A stretch of DNA of 14,367 bases, from contig JANLQX010000497.1 in NCBI GenBank assembly GCA_031368095.1, forward strand, positions 1 to 14,367. The letters run 5' to 3'. The DNA is from JANLQX01 sp031368095 (GTDB lineage: Bacteria; Actinomycetota; Acidimicrobiia; Acidimicrobiales; JANYDT01). The notes below the pieces were generated by a model. The model did not search any database and had not been told where the DNA came from. It worked only from the letters and a program-made list of their open reading frames with translations. Shown in pieces: positions 1 through 6,153 of this stretch (position 1 is its first letter; the number at the start of each line of letters is the position of its first letter). Made by a program: the position numbers and the translations under genes.

Positions 1-117
1 AACTACGGACCGGGCGACCCAACCATTGCCCACACCGCGGGAGAATTCGTGGTGCGGGCAGAGATTGAGCGTGCCCATGATGTGCTGGTCCGCTTGCTCA
101 CGTCGATGCCGACATAG
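1..117 (+). CDS. dapE: Succinyl-diaminopimelate desuccinylase, C-terminal fragment
   Basis: Only the last 38 codons are in the window, read in frame from base 1 to the TAG at 115-117. The fragment begins NYGPGDPTIAHTAGEFV. The N-(Y/F)-GPGDP-x-x-AHT block followed by an acidic residue is the C-terminal signature I associate with DapE, an M20-family metallopeptidase whose conserved His near the end helps bind zinc. DapE removes succinate from N-succinyl-LL-diaminopimelate in lysine and peptidoglycan precursor synthesis in the cytoplasm. The rest of the gene lies outside the window, so the catalytic core cannot be checked. A different M20 peptidase (an ArgE-type deacetylase) is the main alternative. 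It runs tail to tail with lexA, 40 bp away. Confidence 0.68.
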   Translation, partial: NYGPGDPTIAHTAGEFVVRAEIERAHDVLVRLLTSMPT

Positions 118-124
118 CGCTGGA

Positions 125-148
125 TCGACGAACGTTTGAGCTCGTCGA
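125..148. terminator. Weak hairpin between dapE and lexA
   Basis: TCGACGA (125-131) and TCGTCGA (142-148) form a perfect 7-bp stem around a 10-nt loop, in the 40-bp gap between two convergent stop codons. It could serve as a bidirectional terminator, but no T-run follows on either strand. Confidence 0.3.
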
Positions 149-157
149 CGGTGGCTG

Positions 158-850
158 CTACAGCCGACGGAGCACCGTGACAACCCGGCCGTAGACCTTG
201 ACCCAGGGCGCCGGGAACCGGATGGTCTGAAATTCCGGATTGGCTGGGATCAGCAGCACGTCGTTGTCTTCTCGACGGTAGGTCTTGACCGTTGCCTCCT
301 CGCCGGGCATCCCCGCCACCACGATGTCACCATTGCGAATCTCGGCGGCCTGCTTCACCACGACAAAGTCTCCGTTGAGAATGCCGGCGTTGATCATCGA
401 CTCGCCCCGGACCTTCAACATGAAGAGATTTCCGTCGCCGGTGAAATCTTCCGGAAGCGGAAGAATCTCCTCGACCTTTTCCTCGGACAGCACCCCGGTG
501 CCGGCGGCAACGTTGCCGATCAACGGCACGAAACGAACTGGTCGCCGTTCCGCCTGGCTGCCGGTGGCGGGGTCAAAACGAACTTCGATAGCGCGCGGCT
601 TGCTCGGGTCGCGACGCAGGTAGCCAAGCTTTTGCAGGGTGGACAAATGGCTGTGGACGGTGGAGGACGACGAAAGGCCAACGGCCTCGCCAATCTCGCG
701 AACCGACGGCGGGTATCCCCGGTCGCGCATCGACTGCTCGATGCATTCGAGGATTGTGCGTTGACGTTCCGTGAGCCGGTCATTGGACTGGACGAGATCG
801 TCCGTCGTGGTGAAGCGCTCGGTGTTGCGGTCCTTGGGAGTGCGAGACAT
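158..850 (-). CDS. lexA: LexA repressor (SOS master regulator, S24 autoprotease)
   Basis: A 230-residue LexA. The N-terminal winged helix-turn-helix spans about residues 26-90 (LTERQRTILECIEQ, then GYPPSVREIGEAVGLSS). A linker leads to the S24 latent protease domain. The self-cleavage site is A116-G117 in VPLIGNVAAG. The catalytic pair is S151 in RGESM and K189 in ATVKTY, so the protein looks active. LexA represses DNA-damage genes and cleaves itself when stimulated by RecA filaments. The ATG at 850 is preceded by GAGGAGAG (855-862 on this strand), which supports this start. The first 25 residues are a polar extension ahead of the conserved domain. It diverges from the LysM gene, and its own promoter carries LexA boxes, so autoregulation is expected. 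Confidence 0.97.
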   Translation of the reverse strand: MSRTPKDRNTERFTTTDDLVQSNDRLTERQRTILECIEQSMRDRGYPPSVREIGEAVGLSSSSTVHSHLSTLQKLGYLRRDPSKPRAIEVRFDPATGSQAERRPVRFVPLIGNVAAGTGVLSEEKVEEILPLPEDFTGDGNLFMLKVRGESMINAGILNGDFVVVKQAAEIRNGDIVVAGMPGEEATVKTYRREDNDVLLIPANPEFQTIRFPAPWVKVYGRVVTVLRRL

Positions 851-971
851 CGGTCTCTCCTCGCTGTCGGGGTCGGTGCAGGTCGCTAGTCACATCATGT
901 TCGCCGGAGCCGAAGCCGAGCGGCGGACAGAATGCGGGACGTTCCCTGCAGATGGCGGCGTCCGGAGAAAC

Positions 972-1000
972 ACTGTAGCAACGTCTGTTCGATTCGGCAA
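972..1000 (-). promoter_or_regulatory. lexA promoter (-35/-10)
   Basis: On the minus strand, TTGCCG (1000-995) and TACAGT (977-972) are 17 bp apart, a good -35/-10 pair of the TAnnnT type. Transcription would start near 965, leaving a leader of about 115 nt before the lexA ATG. One LexA box overlaps the -35 and a weaker one fills the spacer, which is what autorepression needs. Confidence 0.6.
978..991. promoter_or_regulatory. Degenerate LexA box in the lexA promoter spacer
   Basis: GCAACGTCTGTTCG matches CGAAC-N4-GTTCG at 8 of 10 fixed positions; the first two bases differ. Alone it would be weak. It lies exactly between the -35 and -10 of the lexA promoter, 20 bp start to start from the next box. 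Confidence 0.4.
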
Positions 1001-1011
1001 ACATCCGTTCG
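998..1011. promoter_or_regulatory. LexA box 1 (SOS operator)
   Basis: CAAACATCCGTTCG matches the actinobacterial operator CGAAC-N4-GTTCG at 9 of 10 fixed bases. It overlaps the -35 hexamer of the lexA promoter on the minus strand. Confidence 0.75.
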
Positions 1012-1020
1012 AGATTCTTC

Positions 1021-1050
1021 TTGACAGTCGAACGAGGGTTCGTGTTCACT
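1021..1050 (+). promoter_or_regulatory. Candidate SOS promoter of the LysM gene
   Basis: A consensus -35, TTGACA, lies at 1021-1026. The best -10 after an 18-bp spacer is TTCACT (1045-1050), which is weak. A perfect LexA box occupies the spacer, a classic occlusion arrangement. The -35 is convincing; the -10 is not. Confidence 0.45.
1029..1042. promoter_or_regulatory. LexA box 2 (SOS operator)
   Basis: CGAACGAGGGTTCG matches all 10 fixed bases of CGAAC-N4-GTTCG. It begins 31 bp after box 1, close to three helical turns, and sits directly downstream of TTGACA. Confidence 0.88.
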
Positions 1051-1066
1051 GGTGTTTGCCGGTCGG

Positions 1067-1080
1067 CGAACGCTCGTTCG
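1067..1080. promoter_or_regulatory. LexA box 3 (SOS operator)
   Basis: CGAACGCTCGTTCG matches all 10 fixed bases of the operator. It begins 38 bp after box 2 and 92 bp before the LysM start codon. Confidence 0.88.
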
Positions 1081-1158
1081 CCAATCATCACACTTCTTGG
1101 TCCGTCAGCCTCAGCGACACTTCCCCGTCACTGCCGATCGTCGTCGAAAGTCTCCGCC

Positions 1159-1599
1159 ATGTTCTCGCTACTGCCCACTGCATCTCTCCCTGCGAAGCCC
1201 GCCTCAGGTGCCTTTCGTGCCCGTGACGCCAACCCGACCGCCCGAAGGGCCACATCAGCCTCGGCCCGCCAGCGCGTCATTCGGTTGGCGGCGCTCGCCG
1301 CGCTCGCCGCCTTCGGTGCCATCGTCCTCTCAACCCGATTTGCTGACGCCAATGAAGTCAGTCCCGGAACGAACGTGTTCCCGGCAGGTTCGGTCTCGAG
1401 TGCCGTCGTGGTCATCGTTCAGCCCGGTGAAACGCTCTGGAGCGTGGCTCGTGCGCTCCAGCCGTCGGGCGATGTCCGACCGTTGGTGTCCCGTCTGACC
1501 AGGGACCATGGTGGCTCCGGGGTCAGAGCGGGTGACCGATTGAGCATTCCGTCCGACATCGCTGAATCAGCTCCCACAACGCCCTCGATCCGTGGGTGA
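1159..1599 (+). CDS. SOS-type LysM membrane protein (YneA/ChiZ-like division checkpoint)
   Basis: A 147-residue protein. It has a basic, polar N-terminus, one hydrophobic segment at about residues 41-59 (VIRLAALAALAAFGAIVLS), then a LysM domain at about 84-131 that starts with the typical PGETLWSVARAL and ends in RAGDRLSIP. It should be anchored in the membrane with LysM outside, binding peptidoglycan. The same slot, divergent from lexA and upstream of nrdR, holds Rv2719c/ChiZ in Mycobacterium and is functionally like YneA of Bacillus, both damage-induced proteins that delay division. That role is inferred from architecture, position and the LexA boxes. I chose the ATG at 1159 because an upstream in-frame start at 1021 would place two LexA boxes inside the gene; a weak GAAAG lies 8 nt before it. 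I see no hydrolase domain. Confidence 0.82.
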   Translation: MFSLLPTASLPAKPASGAFRARDANPTARRATSASARQRVIRLAALAALAAFGAIVLSTRFADANEVSPGTNVFPAGSVSSAVVVIVQPGETLWSVARALQPSGDVRPLVSRLTRDHGGSGVRAGDRLSIPSDIAESAPTTPSIRG

Positions 1600-1606
1600 T
1601 GGGCAC

Positions 1607-1612
1607 TAGTCT
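1607..1612 (+). promoter_or_regulatory. -10 element for a leaderless nrdR transcript
   Basis: TAGTCT fits TAnnnT and ends 8 nt before the GTG start of nrdR. No Shine-Dalgarno sequence lies in the gap, and no clear -35 is visible. Confidence 0.42.
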
Positions 1613-1620
1613 CGGGAACG

Positions 1621-2091
1621 GTGCGATGTCCGTGGTGTTCCGGAAACGACGACAAGGTCGTCGACTCTCGTGCTGCGGAGGACGCTTCGGTCATTCGCCG
1701 CCGCCGTGAATGCTTGTCTTGCAGCCGTCGGTACACAACGTTCGAGCGGGTCGAAGATGTCGCGCTCGTGGTCGTCAAGAGGAACGGTACCCGCCAGGCG
1801 TTCGACCGGGGCAAACTTCTTCGAGGTCTGCGAGCGGCAACTAAGAACGGGTCGTTGCACGACGTCCACGTCGACGCGCTGGCGGCCGAGATCGAAGAAC
1901 AGGTCCGCTTCGAGAGCGGTCCTGAGGTCAGCTCGGAGGCCATTGGGCGGGCCGTCCTCGCCCTCCTGCGCCAACACGACGGGGTGGCCTACGTCCGCTT
2001 TGCCAGCGTCCACCAGAGCTTCACCGACGCTCAGCAGCTCGCCGAAGCGGCCGCCGAGGTCGCTGGCCCGGCCCGGCCCGACCTCAACTAA
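1621..2091 (+). CDS. nrdR: Transcriptional repressor NrdR
   Basis: A full-length NrdR of 156 residues. The N-terminal zinc ribbon uses C3, C6, C31 and C34 (MRCPWC and ECLSC), with the family block DSRAAEDASVIRRRREC between the pairs. An ATP-cone domain covers about residues 46-136, starting near VALVVVKRNGTRQAFDRGKL. NrdR senses the ATP/dATP state through the cone and represses ribonucleotide reductase genes by binding paired NrdR boxes. The GTG start at 1621 is fixed by the zinc ribbon, which begins at residue 3. The gene lies 21 bp after the LysM gene, so it may be read from the SOS promoter as well as from its own -10. Its likely local target is nrdJ, where I see an NrdR box. Confidence 0.96.
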   Translation: MRCPWCSGNDDKVVDSRAAEDASVIRRRRECLSCSRRYTTFERVEDVALVVVKRNGTRQAFDRGKLLRGLRAATKNGSLHDVHVDALAAEIEEQVRFESGPEVSSEAIGRAVLALLRQHDGVAYVRFASVHQSFTDAQQLAEAAAEVAGPARPDLN

Positions 2092-2100
2092 CTGATCCTC

Positions 2101-2120
2101 CCGACCCATTTGCTGGTCGG
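2101..2120 (+). terminator. Weak hairpin after nrdR
   Basis: CCGACC (2101-2106) pairs with GGTCGG (2115-2120) around an 8-nt loop, 9 bp after the nrdR stop codon. There is no following T-run, so termination here is uncertain. Confidence 0.3.
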
Positions 2121-2143
2121 TGCGGCTGTTCGGCCGTCGACCG

Positions 2144-2187
2144 AGTTGTCCCGTAGTTGTCCCATGGTTGTCCCGTCGTCATCCACA
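2144..2187 (+). repeat. Four 11-bp phased repeats resembling DnaA boxes
   Basis: Three near-identical units, AGTTGTCCCGT, AGTTGTCCCAT and GGTTGTCCCGT, start at 2144, 2155 and 2166. A diverged fourth, CGTCATCCACA, keeps the same 11-bp register at 2177. The fourth contains TCATCCACA, one base from the E. coli DnaA box TTATCCACA. The first three share only TTGTCC with the actinobacterial box TTGTCCACA. An extra TTATCCCCA, also one base off, lies out of phase at 2203-2211. The repeats and their period are directly visible; DnaA binding is a hypothesis. Confidence 0.7.
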
Positions 2188-2216
2188 ACCTTGGGGGTCT
2201 CGTTATCCCCAAGTTG
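2186..2216 (+). terminator. Hairpin in the nrdR-nrdJ gap
   Basis: CAAC-C-TTGGGG (2186-2196) pairs with CCCCAAGTTG (2207-2216), giving a 10-bp stem with one bulged C and a 10-nt loop. It is the most stable hairpin I see after nrdR and may end its transcript, although no T-run follows. It overlaps the last two DnaA-box-like sites. Confidence 0.4.
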
Positions 2217-2275
2217 GGTTCCCTAGGGTCCAGCATCGTCGTTCGGGAGAATTTCGGTGAACGGGCTCGAAACAC

Positions 2276-2305
2276 TTGACGATTGGAATTCCACGCTTGT
2301 AACTT
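2276..2305 (+). promoter_or_regulatory. Candidate nrdJ promoter
   Basis: TTGACG (2276-2281) and TAACTT (2300-2305) are separated by 18 bp. Transcription would start near 2312, giving a leader of about 230 nt. An NrdR box lies about 30 bp downstream of the -10. I see no cobalamin-riboswitch core in the leader. Confidence 0.5.
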
Positions 2306-2316
2306 GATCATCTCGC

Positions 2317-2334
2317 GGTGGACGGGGGTCCACC
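2317..2334. promoter_or_regulatory. 18-bp perfect palindrome next to the NrdR box
   Basis: GGTGGAC (2317-2323) and GTCCACC (2328-2334) form a perfect inverted repeat around GGGG. It lies just after the predicted transcription start and its last base is the first base of the NrdR box. It may be an operator for another regulator or a 5'-end RNA hairpin. Confidence 0.5.
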
Positions 2335-2349
2335 CACTAGATGTTGTGG
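2334..2349. promoter_or_regulatory. NrdR box upstream of nrdJ
   Basis: CCACTAGATGTTGTGG fits the NrdR-box consensus acaCwAtATaTwGtgt at the core CwAnATnTwG and is a near-palindrome. Boxes usually occur in pairs about three helical turns apart. The best upstream partner, TAACTTGATCATCTCG at 2300-2315, overlaps the -10 but is degenerate and 34 bp away, so only one box is secure. Confidence 0.7.
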
Positions 2350-2412
2350 TTTGCCTCCGGTTCGTGCTGGCTTTTCACCGTCGAGCACTACCCGCCGTCC
2401 ATCCGCCTCCAA

Positions 2413-2442
2413 CAGCTAGTTCCCCAACCAGCTAGTTCCCCA
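2413..2442 (+). repeat. Tandem 14-bp repeat in the nrdJ leader
   Basis: CAGCTAGTTCCCCA occurs at 2413-2426 and again at 2429-2442, an exact copy with a 16-bp period. It lies in the C-rich, pyrimidine-biased part of the leader, about 100 bp before the nrdJ start. The function is unknown to me. Confidence 0.75.
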
Positions 2443-2539
2443 GCAGCGCCCTCTGTTCTCCGCTCCGGGCGTCACTTCCACCGCCCGTCTGTCCATACCC
2501 GGCCGCCGTCCTCGGCCGACCCCGAAAGGCACCACCGTC

Positions 2540-5377
2540 ATGGCTCTTGCGCCCGAGCGCACCGGCATCGGCATCGATCGCCACTTCACCACTCCCGACG
2601 TCCATCCCTACGACGGCGTCGCCTGGGAGCGACGCGATTCCGTCATCGCCAACTGGAAAACCCAAGAGGTCGCCTTCGAGCAACTGGGCGTAGAGGTCCC
2701 GTCCACCTGGAGCCTCAACGCCACCAATATCCTCGCCCAGAAGTATTTCCGGGGAACTGTCGGCACACCCGAGCGGGAGTGGTCGCTGCGCCAAGTCGCC
2801 GACCGGGTCGTCGACACGATCACGGCGTGGGGTCGAAAAGGCGGGTACTTCGTCGACGACACCGAGGCTGAGGTGTTCAACGCCGAACTGAAGCACCTCA
2901 TCGTCACCCAGAAGGCGGCGTTCAACTCGCCCGTCTGGTTCAACATTGGCGTCAAGGGTGTTCCCCAGCAGGGATCGGCGTGCTTCATCCTCGACGTCGA
3001 GGACACCATGGACTCAATCCTCAACTGGTATCGCGAAGAAGGTGTGATCTTCAAGGGCGGTTCCGGTGCCGGAGTGAACCTGTCAAAGATTCGATCGTCG
3101 AAGGAATTCCTGAACGGCGGTGGCACGGCGTCTGGTCCGGTCAGCTTCATGCGCGGCGCTGACTCGTCGGCCGGCACCATCAAGTCAGGCGGCAAAACAC
3201 GTCGTGCGGCGAAGATGGTCATCCTGAACGCCGATCACCCGGACATCGAGGACTTCTTGTGGTGCAAGGCCATCGAGGAGCGCAAAGCACGCGTCTTGCG
3301 CGACGCCGGTTTTGACATGGACCTCGATGGCAAAGACGCCATCTCCATTCAGTACCAAAACGCCAACAACTCCATGCGGGTGACCGACGAGTTCATGGCC
3401 GCCGTGGTCGACGGTGCCGATTGGCATCTTCGTTCCGTCGGCGACGGGTCGATCGTGCAAACGGTCCCCGCCCGGGACCTGTTTCGTCAATTCGCCGAGG
3501 CGGCGTGGGAGTGCGCCGATCCGGGCATGCAGTACGACACCACGATCAATCGCTGGCACACCGCCCCGAACCATGGCCGTATCAACGGTTCGAACCCGTG
3601 CTCGGAGTACATGCACGTCGACAACTCGGCGTGCAACCTGGCGTCGATCAACCTCATGAAGTTCTTGAACGACGACGACTCGTTCGACGTCGGTGGATTC
3701 ACGCAGGCCGTCACTCTGCTCATCACGGCGCAGGAGATCATTGTCGGCAACGGCGACTATCCCACGGCCAAGATCGCCGAGAACTCTCACCGCTTCCGTC
3801 AGCTCGGCCTCGGCTACGCCAACATCGGTGCGCTTCTGATGGCTCGGGGCAAGGCCTACGACTCCGACGACGGCCGTGCACTGGCGGCGTCGATCACGGC
3901 CCTCATGACCGGCCAGGCCTATGCCACGTCGGCCCGTATCGCCAAGAAGATGGGCCCTTTCGCCGGGAACCTCGAAAAACGCGAAGCGATGAACAACGTC
4001 CTGGACATGCATCGCGCCGAGGTGGCCAAGATCGACGAGGAGATCACCGACCACGACGTGCTCTTCGCCGCCCAGGAGGCCTGGGACACGGCGTGTGAGC
4101 TCGGTCAGCTTTACGGCGTGCGCAACGCCCAGGCCTCGGTACTTGCTCCGACCGGAACCATTGGCCTGCTGATGGACTGCGACACCACTGGTGTCGAGCC
4201 GGACCTCGGCCTGGTCAAGTTCAAGAAGATGGTGGGTGGCGGGTCGATGCAAATCGTCAATCAGACCGTTCCCCGGGCACTGAAGAACCTTGGCTACCGG
4301 CCCAAGGAAGTCGAGTCGATTATCGCCTATATCGACGTGAACAAGACCATCGTCGGCGCTCCCGAACTGCGGGCCGAGCACCTCAACGTGTTCGCCTGCT
4401 CCATGGGTGACAACGTCATTCACTACCTCGGTCACGTGAAGATGATGGGAGCCGTGCAGCCGTTCATTTCGGGCGCAATCTCCAAGACGGTGAACATGCC
4501 CGAAGAGGCGACCGTCGAGGAAGTGGCGCAGCTTCACATCGATGCGTGGAAACTCGGTATTAAGGCCATTGCCATTTACCGCGACAACTGCAAGGTTGGG
4601 CAGCCGCTGCAAACGGCAAAGAAAGACGGCTCCGAGCGCAACGTCTTCGGTGCCGTCTCGGCTGAACCGGACGCGCTACTCACCGCCAAGATTGCCGAAC
4701 TGGAAAGTGCTCTCGCCTCGACGACCACGGTGATCCGCAAGCCGCAGCGTGAGCGCCTGGCCCGGAAGCGTCGCTCGAACACCTTCGAGTTCCGGGTCGC
4801 TGACTGCAGCGGATTCGTCACCGTCGGCGAGTACGATGACGGACGGCCCGGTGAAGTGTTCATCAACATGTCGAAGCAGGGCTCCACCCTGGCCGGCATC
4901 ATGGACGCCTTCTCGATCTCCATCAGCTTTGGTCTGCAGCATGGCGTTCCTTTGGCAACCTACGTCCGCAAGTTCTCGGGCATGCGGTTCGAACCAGCCG
5001 GCATCACCGACGATGCCGAACTGCGTATTGCGACCTCGGTTATCGACTACATCTTCCGCCGCCTCGCCCTTGACTACCTCCCGCTCGACGTCCGCACCGA
5101 GTTAGGTGTGCTTTCGGCGAAAGAGCGGACCCAACCAACGCTCCCAGGGGTTGAGGAAGCCATTACGTCGTCGGTGCCGCTGTCGAACGCTGGCACCACT
5201 GTCGCCGACGCCATCGTGGTGTTGCCGGCCCCAACGGCTTCGTCACCGTCGTCGGGCTTGCTCAGCCGAGCCCGTCCGGCTGACGCCCCGTTCTGCTACT
5301 CCTGTGGCAACGAGATGAACCGGGCCGGCAGCTGCTACGTCTGCTCCGCCTGCGGTGCCACCAGCGGCTGCAGCTGA
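2540..5377 (+). CDS. nrdJ: Vitamin B12-dependent (class II) ribonucleotide reductase
   Basis: A 945-residue adenosylcobalamin-dependent reductase that converts ribonucleotides to deoxynucleotides without oxygen or an iron subunit. The active-site set is complete: N352, radical-site C354 and E356 in NPCSEY, and the disulfide pair C148 (GSACFIL) and C365 (SACNLASINL), exactly 11 residues after C354. A TSCPD domain follows at about residues 748-855, then a low-complexity Ala/Pro/Ser linker. The tail carries C919, C922, C932, C935, C938 and C944 (FCYSCG and CYVCSACG), the mobile or zinc-binding cysteines that recycle the active-site disulfide. There is no N-terminal ATP-cone. The ATG has GAAAGG 10 nt upstream. 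The NrdR box upstream implies repression by the neighbouring NrdR. It creates a cellular need for cobalamin. Confidence 0.97.
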   Translation: MALAPERTGIGIDRHFTTPDVHPYDGVAWERRDSVIANWKTQEVAFEQLGVEVPSTWSLNATNILAQKYFRGTVGTPEREWSLRQVADRVVDTITAWGRKGGYFVDDTEAEVFNAELKHLIVTQKAAFNSPVWFNIGVKGVPQQGSACFILDVEDTMDSILNWYREEGVIFKGGSGAGVNLSKIRSSKEFLNGGGTASGPVSFMRGADSSAGTIKSGGKTRRAAKMVILNADHPDIEDFLWCKAIEERKARVLRDAGFDMDLDGKDAISIQYQNANNSMRVTDEFMAAVVDGADWHLRSVGDGSIVQTVPARDLFRQFAEAAWECADPGMQYDTTINRWHTAPNHGRINGSNPCSEYMHVDNSACNLASINLMKFLNDDDSFDVGGFTQAVTLLITAQEIIVGNGDYPTAKIAENSHRFRQLGLGYANIGALLMARGKAYDSDDGRALAASITALMTGQAYATSARIAKKMGPFAGNLEKREAMNNVLDMHRAEVAKIDEEITDHDVLFAAQEAWDTACELGQLYGVRNAQASVLAPTGTIGLLMDCDTTGVEPDLGLVKFKKMVGGGSMQIVNQTVPRALKNLGYRPKEVESIIAYIDVNKTIVGAPELRAEHLNVFACSMGDNVIHYLGHVKMMGAVQPFISGAISKTVNMPEEATVEEVAQLHIDAWKLGIKAIAIYRDNCKVGQPLQTAKKDGSERNVFGAVSAEPDALLTAKIAELESALASTTTVIRKPQRERLARKRRSNTFEFRVADCSGFVTVGEYDDGRPGEVFINMSKQGSTLAGIMDAFSISISFGLQHGVPLATYVRKFSGMRFEPAGITDDAELRIATSVIDYIFRRLALDYLPLDVRTELGVLSAKERTQPTLPGVEEAITSSVPLSNAGTTVADAIVVLPAPTASSPSSGLLSRARPADAPFCYSCGNEMNRAGSCYVCSACGATSGCS

Positions 5378-5420
5378 GCCACCGCAAGCCACTGCGGCTT
5401 CGCCGCTTCCGAGTGTGAAC

Positions 5421-5445
5421 GCTGCCCGGCCTCGTGCCGGGCAGC
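5421..5445 (+). terminator. Strong hairpin after nrdJ
   Basis: GCTGCCCGGC (5421-5430) and GCCGGGCAGC (5436-5445) form a perfect 10-bp GC-rich stem with a 5-nt loop, 43 bp after the nrdJ stop codon. No T-run follows, which is common for actinobacterial terminators. The stem also works on the opposite strand. Confidence 0.7.
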
Positions 5446-5451
5446 ATCGCG

Positions 5452-5533
5452 TTCTGGGTCAGCTCACTGTTCTGGGTCGGGATTTTCGCTTTGAGGCGAC
5501 TGAGCGGACCCAACAAACTCAGCTGACCCAACA
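5452..5533. repeat. Long imperfect inverted repeat with internal direct repeats
   Basis: Arms at 5452-5478 and 5507-5533 (27 bp each, 20 matching) face each other across 28 bp. The left arm holds GTTCTGGGTC twice (5451 and 5469), the right arm GACCCAACAA twice (5507 and 5525). The perfect core is GGGTCAGCT (5456-5464) with AGCTGACCC (5521-5529). It lies between the nrdJ hairpin and the end of leuD, so it may terminate the convergent leuDC transcript or be a repeat-family member. Confidence 0.65.
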
Positions 5534-5553
5534 ATGAGTCGCGCGGTCCGGCT

Positions 5554-6153
5554 CTACCGAGGAATTGTGGACGGCGACCAGGCGGGGCGGGTGGACTCGT
5601 AGGACGTGATGGCATCGCCTTGGCGCATGGTGAGGCCGATGTCGTCGAGGCCGTTGAGGAGTCGGTACGCGGTGAAGTCGTCGAGGGGGAAAGTGGTTTC
5701 GAGGCCGATCTTGGGGGCCGAGAGCGAGCGCCGCTCCACGTCGATGGTGATCTCCAAGGTCGGATCGGCTTCGACGGCGCGCATCAGTTGCTCGCCGATT
5801 TCTGCTGTCACGGTAACGGGAAGGAGCCCGACTTTGGTGGCGTTGTTGCGGAAGATGTCGCCAAACCTCGGCGAGATGACGGCCTCGAATCCATAGTCCT
5901 CCAGCGCCCACACGGCGTGCTCGCGCGAAGACCCGGTCCCAAAGTTCGACCCGGCGATCAGGATGCGGGCGCCGGCGTATTCCTCTTTGTTGAGAACGAA
6001 GTCGCGGTCGTCGCGCCACTCGGCGAAGAGTCCTTTGCCGAATCCGGTGCGTTCGATTCGCTTGAGCCAATCAGACGGAATGATCTGGTCAGTGTCGACA
6101 TCGCTACGGTCGAGCGGAACGGCGGTGCCGCTGATGACGGTGACGGGGTTCAT
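5554..6153 (-). CDS. leuD: 3-isopropylmalate dehydratase, small subunit
   Basis: A 199-residue LeuD, the swivel-domain subunit that pairs with LeuC to isomerise 2-isopropylmalate to 3-isopropylmalate in leucine synthesis. Family hallmarks are DVDTDQIIPSDWLKRIERTG (residues 18-37), GSNFGTGSSREHA (68-80) and SPRFGDIFRNNATKVGLLPV (94-113). Open frame continues upstream inside leuC, but homology starts at the ATG at 6153. That ATG overlaps the leuC stop as ATGA (4 bp), which indicates translational coupling in a leuC-leuD operon. The gene runs convergent with nrdJ. Confidence 0.97.
   Translation of the reverse strand: MNPVTVISGTAVPLDRSDVDTDQIIPSDWLKRIERTGFGKGLFAEWRDDRDFVLNKEEYAGARILIAGSNFGTGSSREHAVWALEDYGFEAVISPRFGDIFRNNATKVGLLPVTVTAEIGEQLMRAVEADPTLEITIDVERRSLSAPKIGLETTFPLDDFTAYRLLNGLDDIGLTMRQGDAITSYESTRPAWSPSTIPR

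Noticed and set aside
1021..1158. Upstream extension of the LysM gene to a start at 1021
   Set aside because: It would place two perfect LexA boxes and the TTGACA element inside the coding region, and the added residues have no family similarity.
2312..2539. Cobalamin riboswitch before the B12-dependent reductase
   Set aside because: Looked for the conserved B12-box core and the surrounding stems; nothing convincing is present in this C-rich leader.
2341..2871. A 176-codon open frame starting in the nrdJ leader
   Set aside because: Its ATG lies inside the NrdR box, it has no ribosome binding site, it overlaps nrdJ in another frame and its product is a low-complexity Arg/His/Pro run.
3185..4612. 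A 475-codon open frame antisense to nrdJ
   Set aside because: It mirrors the codon pattern of the nrdJ frame, has no recognisable family sequence and lies wholly inside a gene with a complete active site.
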